Under the pieces are notes generated by a model. The model was not told where the DNA came from. It did no database searches and worked only from the letters and a program-made list of their open reading frames with translations. Below, piece by piece: positions 1-8,631 of a stretch of DNA of 64,000 bases. Source of the stretch: an uncultured Clostridia bacterium. Its GTDB lineage: Bacteria; Bacillota; Clostridia; Saccharofermentanales; Saccharofermentanaceae. The stretch lies in assembly GCA_947303185.1 (NCBI GenBank), contig CAMYXF010000009.1, forward strand, positions 38,726 through 102,725, given 5' to 3'. Within the stretch, counting starts at the first letter, position 1. The number at the start of each line of letters is the position of its first letter. The position numbers and the translations under genes were made by a program.

Positions 1-1
1 G

Positions 2-1399
2 AGCGCGGGCAATACGCTTCTTTCAATCATTAATAACATTCTCGATTTCTCCAAGATCGAAGATGGCAAGATGTCTTTGGTTCCTGTTGAATTCGACTTT
101 GCAGAACTCATCAACAGTCTTGTCAATTCGATCAGTGAGCGTGCGCGTTCCAAGAATCTCGGACTCGTTGTTGATATCGATGAGTCAGTTCCGTCAAAGC
201 TTTACGGCGATGACGTAAGACTCAGCCAGGTAATAATGAACCTTCTTACAAATGCCGTTAAGTATACAGAGAACGGCAGCGTTACCCTTATGGTCCGTAA
301 CATCGGAATCAATGAAGACAGCGTTAAGCTCAGCTTCGACGTAATCGACACGGGTATCGGCATCAAGGAAGAAGATCTGGGCAAGCTCTTTGAATCTTTC
401 GAGAGAATCGAAGAAAAGCGCAACCGTCATATCGAAGGTACGGGCCTTGGTATTTCAATCGTCGTTAAGCTCCTTGCCATGATGGACAGTAAGCTTGATG
501 TTGAGAGTAAATACGGCGTCGGTTCTGTATTTGGTTTTGAGTTGTCTCTTCCTGTTGTTGATGCGACACCCATCGGTAAGTTCGATGAGAAGAGAAAGGC
601 ACGTGTTAACCGTGATGATGCTGACCGTATCTACGCTCCTGATGCAAAGGTCCTTGTTACTGATGATAACGCAATGAACCTCAAGGTTGCAGTCAACTTC
701 CTTAAGATCTTCGGCATTACACCCGTTACATGTTCTTCCGGTCTTGAGACTATCGAGCTCATGAAAAAGGATAACTTCAACATTGTTTTCCTTGACCACA
801 TGATGCCTGTCCTGGATGGTTTTGAGACACTTAAGGCTCTGAAGGATGAGGGCCTTCTTAACGATACAAAGATCATCGCCCTGACTGCAAATGCCGTTGT
901 AGGTGCTGAAGAAATGTATCTCAATGCAGGTTTTGACGGCTATCTTTCAAAGCCTGTCACTATCGATAATTTCGAGAAGGCACTTAAGACTTATCTGCCT
1001 GAATATCTTATCTCAGAGTCGAAAAAAGCTCCTGAAAAACATAACGATCCTTTCTCTCTGGACAAGGCACGTTCGCTTGGACTTAACGTTGATGCGGCTC
1101 TCGGATATGCGGGCGGTGAGGAAGACTTCTACATGGAGCTTCTTACCGACTATGCAAACAGTGTTGATGAGAGATGCGATTCACTCGAATCTTTCCTTAC
1201 AGCAAACGATCTGCATAACTATGAGATCCTCATCCATTCTCTTAAGAGCACATCCAGAATGGTCGGTGCTGACAATCTGTCTGAACAGGCCAGGGATCTG
1301 CAGGAGGCTGCAGGCAAGGGAGACATGGATTTTGTAAAGGAACACCATCCTGAATTCGTAAAGGGCTTCAGGGCGTTGTCAGAGAAGATCCTCAGCTGA
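2..1399 (+). CDS. Hybrid sensor histidine kinase, 3' part (5' end outside window)
   Basis: The reading frame is open from base 2, so the gene is cut by the window edge. The first residues match the end of a HisKA dimerisation helix (NNILDFSKIEDGKM), so the phospho-accepting His lies outside. Then come a HATPase_c domain with N-box (NLLTNAVKYTENG) and G-boxes (DTGIGI, GTGLG), a receiver domain with acidic pair DD, phospho-Asp in FLDHMMP and Lys in SKPV, and a C-terminal Hpt domain with His in LIHSLKSTSRM. This is a full kinase-receiver-Hpt phosphorelay protein; its input domain and partner regulator are not visible here. Confidence 0.93.
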   Translation, partial: SAGNTLLSIINNILDFSKIEDGKMSLVPVEFDFAELINSLVNSISERARSKNLGLVVDIDESVPSKLYGDDVRLSQVIMNLLTNAVKYTENGSVTLMVRNIGINEDSVKLSFDVIDTGIGIKEEDLGKLFESFERIEEKRNRHIEGTGLGISIVVKLLAMMDSKLDVESKYGVGSVFGFELSLPVVDATPIGKFDEKRKARVNRDDADRIYAPDAKVLVTDDNAMNLKVAVNFLKIFGITPVTCSSGLETIELMKKDNFNIVFLDHMMPVLDGFETLKALKDEGLLNDTKIIALTANAVVGAEEMYLNAGFDGYLSKPVTIDNFEKALKTYLPEYLISESKKAPEKHNDPFSLDKARSLGLNVDAALGYAGGEEDFYMELLTDYANSVDERCDSLESFLTANDLHNYEILIHSLKSTSRMVGADNLSEQARDLQEAAGKGDMDFVKEHHPEFVKGFRALSEKILS

Positions 1400-1403
1400 T
1401 AAT

Positions 1404-2792
1404 TTATATCTCAGGATTGCTGTATACTTCCGAGTTTTCAAATTTGATCTTGGCTTTTGAATCGTAGTAAGTCTCGGCTGAAGGCCTGGGACCTACGACC
1501 ATGTTGGTCTCGTTAAGAAGATCAATATACGAATCGTGCCTCTTGGCAGAAAGTTTTGTAATCGGCCTTGTTACGAATTCGAGGACCGGTTCTGCTTTCT
1601 GGAAGCCGGCGAATTTTGTAAGGACTCCCGAAATAAGAAGTATTGCAATAGGGGATGCGCAGACAAGAAGCGCCAGCAAGAAGAACAGTCCTGCGCTCGA
1701 CATGATGAATTTCATTCCGAGATAGAACAGTGCTGCAAGGAACGCCAGGAATATCGCGATGACCATGATTACGAGCAGGGCGTCAACTGTTCTATGACCT
1801 ATTAGACGCATTCTTCTCTTTGTTTTATCAACGGGCAGATAACCGTCGGTTTTGCCAGTCTGTCCGTTTACAGCGATCATGTAATTCTTGTTGTCGTATT
1901 TGTAGTTCAGGAACCATACGGGATAGAGAGCATAGGTATGCTCAAGATCGTAAGGCTTTACGCCGCATGCTCCGAACTTGATCGAATCGTAGCCGCTGAA
2001 AGACATTGCGGCAGTCTCTCTGCCGTATTCCTGCATGCGCAAAAGAATGCGGTCGCAGAGATTATCCGAAGTCAGATTAAATTTCTGTGCATAGAATCCC
2101 TGCAGGTAAGAAGAATTGAATTCCACTCTCTGCGAAATGTCGAACGGCTCGATCGCTTCCATCAGTCCGTCGGCGATCTCGAGTGAACCGTCGAAAGGAA
2201 CGTTGTTGTATTTAACGTCAAAGTCTGACATCAGCTGATACTTGTCTTTGTAAACAGTACGCTGCTTAAGACCGTCTCCTCTGGCGCTGACTTTACATCT
2301 TGAGCTCATTATCCAGAAGGGCACGTAAATGCCCTGAATGTTATTTAGGTTGCTCTTGTTAAAGTAATCGCGCGGCACGTATTTCTTGCCCTGCGCAAAT
2401 TCGATGAACTTTTCTTTCGCTTCTTCTTTTGTGATCTTAAACGGGATAATGTAATCCGGTCTGAACTGCTTTGTAAGTCTTTTGGTAATGATGGCAGGTG
2501 ATCCGCAGAAGGAGCAGCATGTGGCAGACGTGTTCTTGTCGGTGATTAGTTCCGCGCCGCAGTTGTCACATACGATCGCGCACTTGTCGTCTTCTTTCTC
2601 ATCTGCAGCGCCTTTATCGATGTCCGGGAGCAGATTTAAAAGCTCGAGTTTTTCAGGTGTATAGGTGTTACCGCAGAAGCCGCATTTGAGCACCTGTCCG
2701 ACGGGATCGAAAACAAGCTTGCCTCCGCATGACGGACACTTTGAGTCTTTTGAAGAATATACATTGATATCTTCGGCAGGTACGCCCGGCAT
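1404..2792 (-). CDS. Zinc-ribbon membrane protein of unknown function
   Basis: About 462 residues. The N-terminus has two CxxC...CxxC zinc ribbons (CPSCGG with CGFCGN, then CDNCGA with CCSFCGS), like TFIIB-type ribbon proteins that are often mis-annotated as helicases. A soluble middle region follows, then two hydrophobic helices around residues 345-400 and a short cytoplasmic tail. I chose the ATG at 2792 because GGGAGG lies six bases upstream; an ATG 36 bases further upstream lacks such a site. It converges with the kinase gene, leaving four bases between stops. The role is unknown. Confidence 0.8.
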   Translation of the reverse strand: MPGVPAEDINVYSSKDSKCPSCGGKLVFDPVGQVLKCGFCGNTYTPEKLELLNLLPDIDKGAADEKEDDKCAIVCDNCGAELITDKNTSATCCSFCGSPAIITKRLTKQFRPDYIIPFKITKEEAKEKFIEFAQGKKYVPRDYFNKSNLNNIQGIYVPFWIMSSRCKVSARGDGLKQRTVYKDKYQLMSDFDVKYNNVPFDGSLEIADGLMEAIEPFDISQRVEFNSSYLQGFYAQKFNLTSDNLCDRILLRMQEYGRETAAMSFSGYDSIKFGACGVKPYDLEHTYALYPVWFLNYKYDNKNYMIAVNGQTGKTDGYLPVDKTKRRMRLIGHRTVDALLVIMVIAIFLAFLAALFYLGMKFIMSSAGLFFLLALLVCASPIAILLISGVLTKFAGFQKAEPVLEFVTRPITKLSAKRHDSYIDLLNETNMVVGPRPSAETYYDSKAKIKFENSEVYSNPEI

Positions 2793-2871
2793 AGTTAACC
2801 TCCCATATTCCATAAACCGATATTCCAATACTTATTATACTATCTGTATTCCCACAAGTAATCCGAAGCGC

Positions 2872-2983
2872 AAAAAATCAGGTAAAAGTACGGCTATAGC
2901 CTGATTAATTGCCTGATTTTTTCGAACTAACTGCAAAAAATCAGGTAGAAGTACGGCTGAAGCCTGACTTTTGCCTGACTTTT
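2872..2983. repeat. Paired palindromic intergenic repeat, copy 1
   Basis: Two related units of about 50 bases start at 2872 and 2935, exactly 63 bases apart. Each opens with AAAAAATCAGG, contains AGTACGGCT followed by AGCC, and closes with a pyrimidine-rich reverse complement of the opening (GCCTGATTTTTT in the first unit). The same paired arrangement with the same 63-base spacing recurs at 15302-15416. It fills most of the 329-base gap before the XRE regulator. It looks like a REP- or MITE-like non-coding element. Confidence 0.7.
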
Positions 2984-3121
2984 CCAAACAGAAATAGGGA
3001 TATCGATACCGGGTTGAGTCCGATTCAACTGTCCGTTGTTTGAAAAAGAACTGGATTAGCAATACGATATCATCAGGATGCATGCACGACTAAAAACTAC
3101 GAATACTAAGGAGATATAAAG

Positions 3122-4171
3122 ATGGGAAAGACAATAGGAAATAACATTAAAACTTTCAGAAAGAACAAGGGTTTTACTCAGGAAGAACTCGCTGACCTTC
3201 TGAACGTTACACCCCAGGCGGTAAGCAAGTGGGAATCAGAGAACAGCCTTCCTGATGTATCGATGCTGATCCCGCTCGCACAGGTTCTCGGAGTAAGTAC
3301 TGATGCGCTTTTGGGATACGATTCTTTATCAGAGAACGAAGCAGTCGTATCACGCGTCAGAGAGACTGTCGGAGGCATGAAGAGCAATGAAGACGGCAGG
3401 GCTAAAAGAGCGCTCCGAGTTGCTGAATATCTTTCGACAGAGACAGCGCTTAATCCCGGCTGCTTCGAGGTAATCAAGGACTATGTTGAAGAGACAGCAA
3501 ACCTCAGCATGTACGCTGATCCGGTTCTTGAAAACGCATTCCCTGATGACATGGAGCGCATCGAAAAGATCTATAAAGACGCCATCAGAAAAGGCGTATA
3601 TCTTATCAGCCACTGCACGGATAAAGTGCTTATTGAGAAGACACATTACGGACTTGCGTGGATCTACATTCATGAGAAGGATTTCGATAACGCAAGAGAG
3701 CACATCAATGTTCTGCCGAATATTTCGACCAACAGGATCAGGGAAAAGCTCAGCATGGAGCTGACGTTTTTCGAGAGCGGCTTTGAACAGATGAAGGATG
3801 CCATCGATGCAAACTCAATGGTCTTGTTCGACCTCGTTGCAAGCATGCTCAACACATATGGAGAGAACTACGGATGGTGGGGAGAAAAGGAAGAGGCACT
3901 CGAGATGTGCGAATGGTGCGAGAGAATCGTTGAGGCTTTCGCATCCAAAAAGGGAGCAGTTGATATGAATCATTATATGAGAGTAAAAAGAAGCCTTGCG
4001 TTCTTCAAGATGGTTGCAGTCAAGAGGGCCGGTGATGATGAAGGAGCCGAAAAGCTGTATGGGGATTATGCAAAACAAGTTGCCTCATCGGACCTGACTG
4101 ACGAGCAGAAGCAGGTGATGATGGACCTCATGAATAATGACATCGCGCACTATGGAAAGTACTCAGAGTGA
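3122..4171 (+). CDS. XRE-family transcriptional regulator with helical C-terminal region
   Basis: 349 residues. Residues about 5-65 form a Cro/C1-type helix-turn-helix (FRKNKGFTQEELADLL, TPQAVSKWESENSLPDVSML), followed by an all-helical region of about 280 residues rich in Trp, Glu and Tyr that resembles TPR-type sensor regions of Clostridia regulators. AAGGAGATATAAAG stands just before the ATG. The effector and targets are unknown. It stands alone and converges on the next gene, with one base between stops. Confidence 0.85.
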   Translation: MGKTIGNNIKTFRKNKGFTQEELADLLNVTPQAVSKWESENSLPDVSMLIPLAQVLGVSTDALLGYDSLSENEAVVSRVRETVGGMKSNEDGRAKRALRVAEYLSTETALNPGCFEVIKDYVEETANLSMYADPVLENAFPDDMERIEKIYKDAIRKGVYLISHCTDKVLIEKTHYGLAWIYIHEKDFDNAREHINVLPNISTNRIREKLSMELTFFESGFEQMKDAIDANSMVLFDLVASMLNTYGENYGWWGEKEEALEMCEWCERIVEAFASKKGAVDMNHYMRVKRSLAFFKMVAVKRAGDDEGAEKLYGDYAKQVASSDLTDEQKQVMMDLMNNDIAHYGKYSE

Positions 4172-4172
4172 T

Positions 4173-4739
4173 TTAAACTCCTGATTTGATCTTGCTTACA
4201 TCCATGATCTGCTTGCGGTCAGGATCCTGCATGACCTTGACCTTGCGTCCTGCTTTGACGACAAGCACGCCGTCACCCGGTTCGACTTCGCTGAAGACTT
4301 CCGGGCTTACGGGAAAACTCATGAGAGACTCGTCTTTGTCTTCCATGTAGATATCGAAAATAAACTGGTAAGAAGTGTTTCTTCCTTCTCTGTTTTCCAT
4401 CTCTCTTGAAGCGGCGAGAACGACACCTTTTCTGATGCCTCTGATACCGGCGATGATCTCATAGATCATCATGCCGCAGCCGAACATTCCGGCACCGAGA
4501 ATGATGAGTGAAAGCAGCTTGAAGATCAGGCTGTCGGAAGGCGCGATGAGGAATGCGGTGAAGAAATATGTGCAGGCAATAAACCCGATCGAAAAGATAA
4601 CGAGAAAGCCCATGTTAGCTTTAATGTGGGCTTTCTTTACTCTCTTCAAAAGGTCCTTGTCTTCATCACTGATCTTATCGAAAGTAAGATCATTTACAGA
4701 TACGTTTTTCTTCAGATAATCCGAATAGTGATTGTTCAT
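4173..4739 (-). CDS. Small membrane protein of unknown function
   Basis: 188 residues with a charged N-terminus, two adjacent hydrophobic helices around residues 45-95 (GFLVIFSIGFIACTYFF; LLSLIILGAGMFGCGMMIYEI), then a soluble beta-rich C-terminal domain of about 90 residues. There is no signal peptide and no catalytic motif I recognise. The topology of two helices plus a soluble tail is common in Clostridia membrane proteins that accompany regulators. It is convergent with the XRE gene. Confidence 0.7.
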   Translation of the reverse strand: MNNHYSDYLKKNVSVNDLTFDKISDEDKDLLKRVKKAHIKANMGFLVIFSIGFIACTYFFTAFLIAPSDSLIFKLLSLIILGAGMFGCGMMIYEIIAGIRGIRKGVVLAASREMENREGRNTSYQFIFDIYMEDKDESLMSFPVSPEVFSEVEPGDGVLVVKAGRKVKVMQDPDRKQIMDVSKIKSGV

Positions 4740-4912
4740 GTTGCTGCCTCAAATTATTCCTAAATTATTCCCGTAGACCCATTATATCACTGTGTAAATA
4801 TGACTGTCTAAACTCAGGTAATAATGCCGTAAGGGCATTGTTTCTATTCGAAGAAAGTATGCCTTATCAGCAGGCGGACACTTTATACTGAAAATATATA
4901 AAGGAGGTTACC

Positions 4913-7483
4913 ATGGCTGCATTTGACAGGATCTTGAGCGGTATCCCTGAGATGGATAAGGCATTGGATAACATCAGGCTTGGCGACAATGTCGTCTGGC
5001 GTGTATCTGACCTGTCACAGTTTAAACTGTTCATGGAACCTTATGTCGAGCAGGCGATAAAAGATAAGCGCAACATTATTTATTTCAGATTCGCAAGTCA
5101 CGAACCGCTTGTCGAAGACAGACCTGAAGTAAAGACGATTGAGATACCTTTGTCCCACCGTTTTGAGACATTCACTGTTGATATCCATAACATAATCGAG
5201 AAGGAAGGATTCGATGCGTTCTATGTTTTCGACTGCCTGTCTGAACTTCAGGCAGCGTGGGCAACTGACCTTATGATGGGTAACTTTTTTAACGTTACCT
5301 GTCCGTTCCTTTTCATACTTGATACCGTTGCTTTCTTCCCGATTATCAGGGGCAAGCATTCGGTACATTCCATCAATAAAATTCTTGATACGACACAACT
5401 GTTTATCGATGTTTATTCCGACAGCAGAAGTGTTTATGTGCGCCCTCAAAAAGTGTGGAACAGAAACTCAGATACGATGTTTCTGCCGCACACATATGAA
5501 CCTGATACAGGAAAATTCCAACCTATTCTGGACGGCGTAAAATCGAGCAGATTCTATCAGACTTTGGGTCAGGCACAACGCTCTGCCGATGAGCAGTTCT
5601 CGGATTCGTGGGACAGGTTTTTTAACAAGACAAAGATCATGCACGAGAATAACATGGACATCACTGAAGAGTGCAGCAGGATGTGCAACATCATGATGAC
5701 ACGTGATGAGAAGATGCGTGAGATGGTAAAGAGAAATTTCACACCGGAAGATTATTTCGCAGTCCGTGACCACATGATCGGAACGGGCATGATCGGCGGT
5801 AAATCATGCGGCATGCTCCTTGCGAGATCCATCATCAGAAATAAAGAACCTGACATTGCAGACTACCTTGAACCGCACGATTCTTTCTATGTCGGATCTG
5901 ACCTTTACTACACATATATCGTCGATAACAAACTCTGGGATCTGCGCGTAAAACAACGCACTGACGAAGGCTATTTCACCCTCGCAGAAGAATTTGCAAA
6001 CAAGCTCATGGAAGGTGAATTCTCATCTTCGATGCGTGAGCAGTTTGTGAGGATCATTAACTACTACGGACAGGATCCTTACATTATAAGATCAAGCAGT
6101 ATTCTTGAAGACGGTTTCGGCAATGCGTTCGCAGGTAAATATGAATCAGTTTTCTGTGTAAACAGAGGCACTCCGGAAGAGCGTCTTTTGGAATTTGAGA
6201 ATGCTATCAAAACAGTTTATGCAAGTTCGATGAGCATGTCTGCGTTGGATTACAGAAAGAGAAGAGGACTTGATAAACGAGACGAACAGATGGCTTTGCT
6301 CATCCAGCGTGTATCGGGTTCTTACTACGGTTCGTACTACATGCCATGTGCTGCGGGCGTCGGTTATTCTTATAGTCCTTACAGGGTAATGAAAGATTCA
6401 GATCCGACTGCAGGAATGTTGCGACTCGTTATGGGTCTTGGCACGTCTGCCGTCGACAGAACGGAAGGATCTTATCCCAGGATCGTTAATCTCGACATGC
6501 CGGAGAAATCATCTTATTCGTCTTCAGCGGATAAGCACAAGTTCTCACAGGGCAAGGCTGAGATAATCAACATGTCTTCACACCAGTTGGAGAAACTCAC
6601 ATACGACAAGCTTGAAGCAGACATTCCGAAGTATCTTGAGAACGTTCTTCTTGAGCATGACTATGAAGCAGAATCCAGATTCCGTGAGATGGGCAGGCCC
6701 AGACAGATCAAGTTCATTTCATGCAAAGGCCTTGTTGCGAACAAGCAGCTGATGGAACAGATGAAGCGTATGCTCCGCTGCATTCAGGATGAATACGAGT
6801 ATCCTGTTGATACTGAATTTACGATCAATATTTCCGACAATGGTGATTACTCTGTCGACCTTCTCCAGTGCCGTCCTCTTCAGATCCAGAAGACTTCTTC
6901 GGGTACTGTAATTCCAGAAGGCATAACTGAAGATAAGATCCTTCTTGAGAGCATAGGTTCTTCGATGGGAATGTCTAAGGCGTCGAAACTTGATGTGATC
7001 GTTTATGTCGATCCTGTCAATTACTACAACATGCCTTATAAAGATAAGCCTGCAGTTGCAAGACTCATCGGCAAGCTTAACTGGCATTACAGGGACCTGG
7101 GCAAACACATGATGCTGATAGTGCCGGGCAGGGTAGGTACGACGTCGCCCGAGCTCGGTGTGCCTACTTCGTTCGCTGACATAAGTGCTTTCGAGATCAT
7201 CTGCGAGACCGAAGAGACCAAAGCCGGTTATAATCCTGAGCTCTCATACGGCAGCCATATCTTCCAGGATCTTGTCGAAGCGGAGATCCTATATACCGCT
7301 GTTTTCAATAATTCGAAAACGATTCACTTCCATCCTGAGAAGCTTGTTTCTTCTCCTGATGAAGCCGGCATTTTTGCAGGGGAGATCGACCTGTCTGACA
7401 TAGTACATGTTTTCGATGTGTCCGGAAGAAATTGCAAAGTTTATAACGACATTGCGAACGAGCACCTGCTGATCACCTGTTAA
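4913..7483 (+). CDS. KaiC/RecA-like domain fused to PEP-synthase-type ATP-binding domain
   Basis: 856 residues, preceded by AAAGGAGG. Residues 1 to about 215 look like a KaiC/RecA-fold domain (DAFYVFDCLSEL resembles a Walker B strand), but I see no Walker A loop. From about residue 285 the PPDK/PEP-synthase N-terminal ATP-grasp domain begins: GGKSCGMLLARS, IIRSSSILEDGFGNAFAGKY, QMALLIQRVSG, and near residue 670 LLQCRPLQ. The phosphohistidine swivelling domain and PEP-binding barrel are missing, so it is not a PEP synthase. It may phosphorylate or bind an unknown partner. Such fusions occur in Clostridia but I know of no defined function. Confidence 0.8.
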   Translation: MAAFDRILSGIPEMDKALDNIRLGDNVVWRVSDLSQFKLFMEPYVEQAIKDKRNIIYFRFASHEPLVEDRPEVKTIEIPLSHRFETFTVDIHNIIEKEGFDAFYVFDCLSELQAAWATDLMMGNFFNVTCPFLFILDTVAFFPIIRGKHSVHSINKILDTTQLFIDVYSDSRSVYVRPQKVWNRNSDTMFLPHTYEPDTGKFQPILDGVKSSRFYQTLGQAQRSADEQFSDSWDRFFNKTKIMHENNMDITEECSRMCNIMMTRDEKMREMVKRNFTPEDYFAVRDHMIGTGMIGGKSCGMLLARSIIRNKEPDIADYLEPHDSFYVGSDLYYTYIVDNKLWDLRVKQRTDEGYFTLAEEFANKLMEGEFSSSMREQFVRIINYYGQDPYIIRSSSILEDGFGNAFAGKYESVFCVNRGTPEERLLEFENAIKTVYASSMSMSALDYRKRRGLDKRDEQMALLIQRVSGSYYGSYYMPCAAGVGYSYSPYRVMKDSDPTAGMLRLVMGLGTSAVDRTEGSYPRIVNLDMPEKSSYSSSADKHKFSQGKAEIINMSSHQLEKLTYDKLEADIPKYLENVLLEHDYEAESRFREMGRPRQIKFISCKGLVANKQLMEQMKRMLRCIQDEYEYPVDTEFTINISDNGDYSVDLLQCRPLQIQKTSSGTVIPEGITEDKILLESIGSSMGMSKASKLDVIVYVDPVNYYNMPYKDKPAVARLIGKLNWHYRDLGKHMMLIVPGRVGTTSPELGVPTSFADISAFEIICETEETKAGYNPELSYGSHIFQDLVEAEILYTAVFNNSKTIHFHPEKLVSSPDEAGIFAGEIDLSDIVHVFDVSGRNCKVYNDIANEHLLITC

Positions 7484-7525
7484 ATAGATGGCGTTTATCT
7501 GATATTCCTGATATATACGGCGCCG

Positions 7526-7553
7526 TTGTCGATAATTCTGAAAAGTATAGTAT
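7526..7553 (+). promoter_or_regulatory. Possible sigma-A promoter for the 7TM gene
   Basis: TTGTCG at 7526-7531 and TAGTAT at 7548-7553 are separated by 16 bases, about 60 bases before the start codon. Called by eye only. Confidence 0.4.
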
Positions 7554-7610
7554 ACTTTGAAAATGTATTCCCTATGACGGAATCAGATTATCGAGGGTGG
7601 TAAGGACGTA

Positions 7611-8630
7611 ATGGTACTCGCTTATTATGTTTCAATGTGTGCGCTGTCGCTTGTGTGCTGCACAATATATTTTTTCATAAAGCGCAGTTATTTTCCTTTC
7701 CGCTATGCGACGGTATTCATCCTGGCATTTCTTTCACAGTTCTGTTATGTGCTTCTCGCGCTTTCAAAGGATGTAAGAGAAGCTCTGATAATTTATAAGT
7801 TCCTCTACATCGGCGGATGCTTTCTGCCGCTGGCAGGCCTTTTCATGATCTTATCTGTATGCAAGATCGAACTTCCCAAGTGGGTGAGATTCATCCTGAT
7901 CTTAATATCGGCAGCAACCTATGTCCTTGTTCTGTCCGCGGGATACAGCCCGCTGTTTTATAAGAGCGTCGACCTTGAATTCAAAAACGGTGTAGCAGTA
8001 CTTGTAAAAGATTACGGTCCTCTTCACATCCTGTTCTACATTGAGATTGGTATCTTCCTTGTGCTTACGGTCTCCGCCGTCATTTACGGATGGATCGAAA
8101 AGCCCAGCGCGTCAAGAAAGAATCTTGTGCTCGGATCGTTCCTTGAGATAGTTGCCATCATCGCATTCTTTATCGGACGCATATTCACGAAGGATATCGA
8201 GTGGATGGCTTTGGCAGACCTGATCATCGAGATCGGATTCCTGTTCATCATGAACGATATCGGTCTTTACACAGTTGAAGATATGGTCAGCAGTTCGATC
8301 TTTGCTGATGGCGGATTCGGATATATCTCGTTCGATTTCAAGAAGCGCTATCTGAGTTCAACTGATGTCGCAAAGAAGTTTGTTCCCAAGATTGCAAATA
8401 ACCATGCCGACCACTACATCGAAGATGAAGAATTAAGAAGGATCTTCGAAGGCTGGATCGATGAATTCAAGAAAAATAACGCATCACAGAATCATTCTTT
8501 CAAAAACGGCGATGCCGAATATGTTGTCCGTGTAAGTTTCCTTTATGATGGAAAGAAAAAGCGCGGATATCTTCTTGAGATCTCAGATGACACGGTAAAT
8601 CAGCCTGTCATTAAAACTGTTGAAGAATGA
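7611..8630 (+). CDS. 7TM sensor protein without a recognisable output domain
   Basis: 339 residues. The first 215 contain about seven hydrophobic helices in the pattern of the histidine-kinase N-terminal 7TM domain. The last 120 residues are soluble and resemble a PAS-like tail, but no kinase, GGDEF or EAL motif is present. The neighbouring convergent gene pairs the same 7TM type with PAS, GGDEF and EAL domains, so this may be a receptor for a separate partner or a shortened relative. The ATG has AAGGA five bases upstream. Confidence 0.75.
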   Translation: MVLAYYVSMCALSLVCCTIYFFIKRSYFPFRYATVFILAFLSQFCYVLLALSKDVREALIIYKFLYIGGCFLPLAGLFMILSVCKIELPKWVRFILILISAATYVLVLSAGYSPLFYKSVDLEFKNGVAVLVKDYGPLHILFYIEIGIFLVLTVSAVIYGWIEKPSASRKNLVLGSFLEIVAIIAFFIGRIFTKDIEWMALADLIIEIGFLFIMNDIGLYTVEDMVSSSIFADGGFGYISFDFKKRYLSSTDVAKKFVPKIANNHADHYIEDEELRRIFEGWIDEFKKNNASQNHSFKNGDAEYVVRVSFLYDGKKKRGYLLEISDDTVNQPVIKTVEE

Positions 8631-8631
8631 T

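Noticed and set aside
2872..2983. CRISPR repeats
   Set aside because: Only two units, imperfect, palindromic along their length, with no set of equal spacers and no cas genes.
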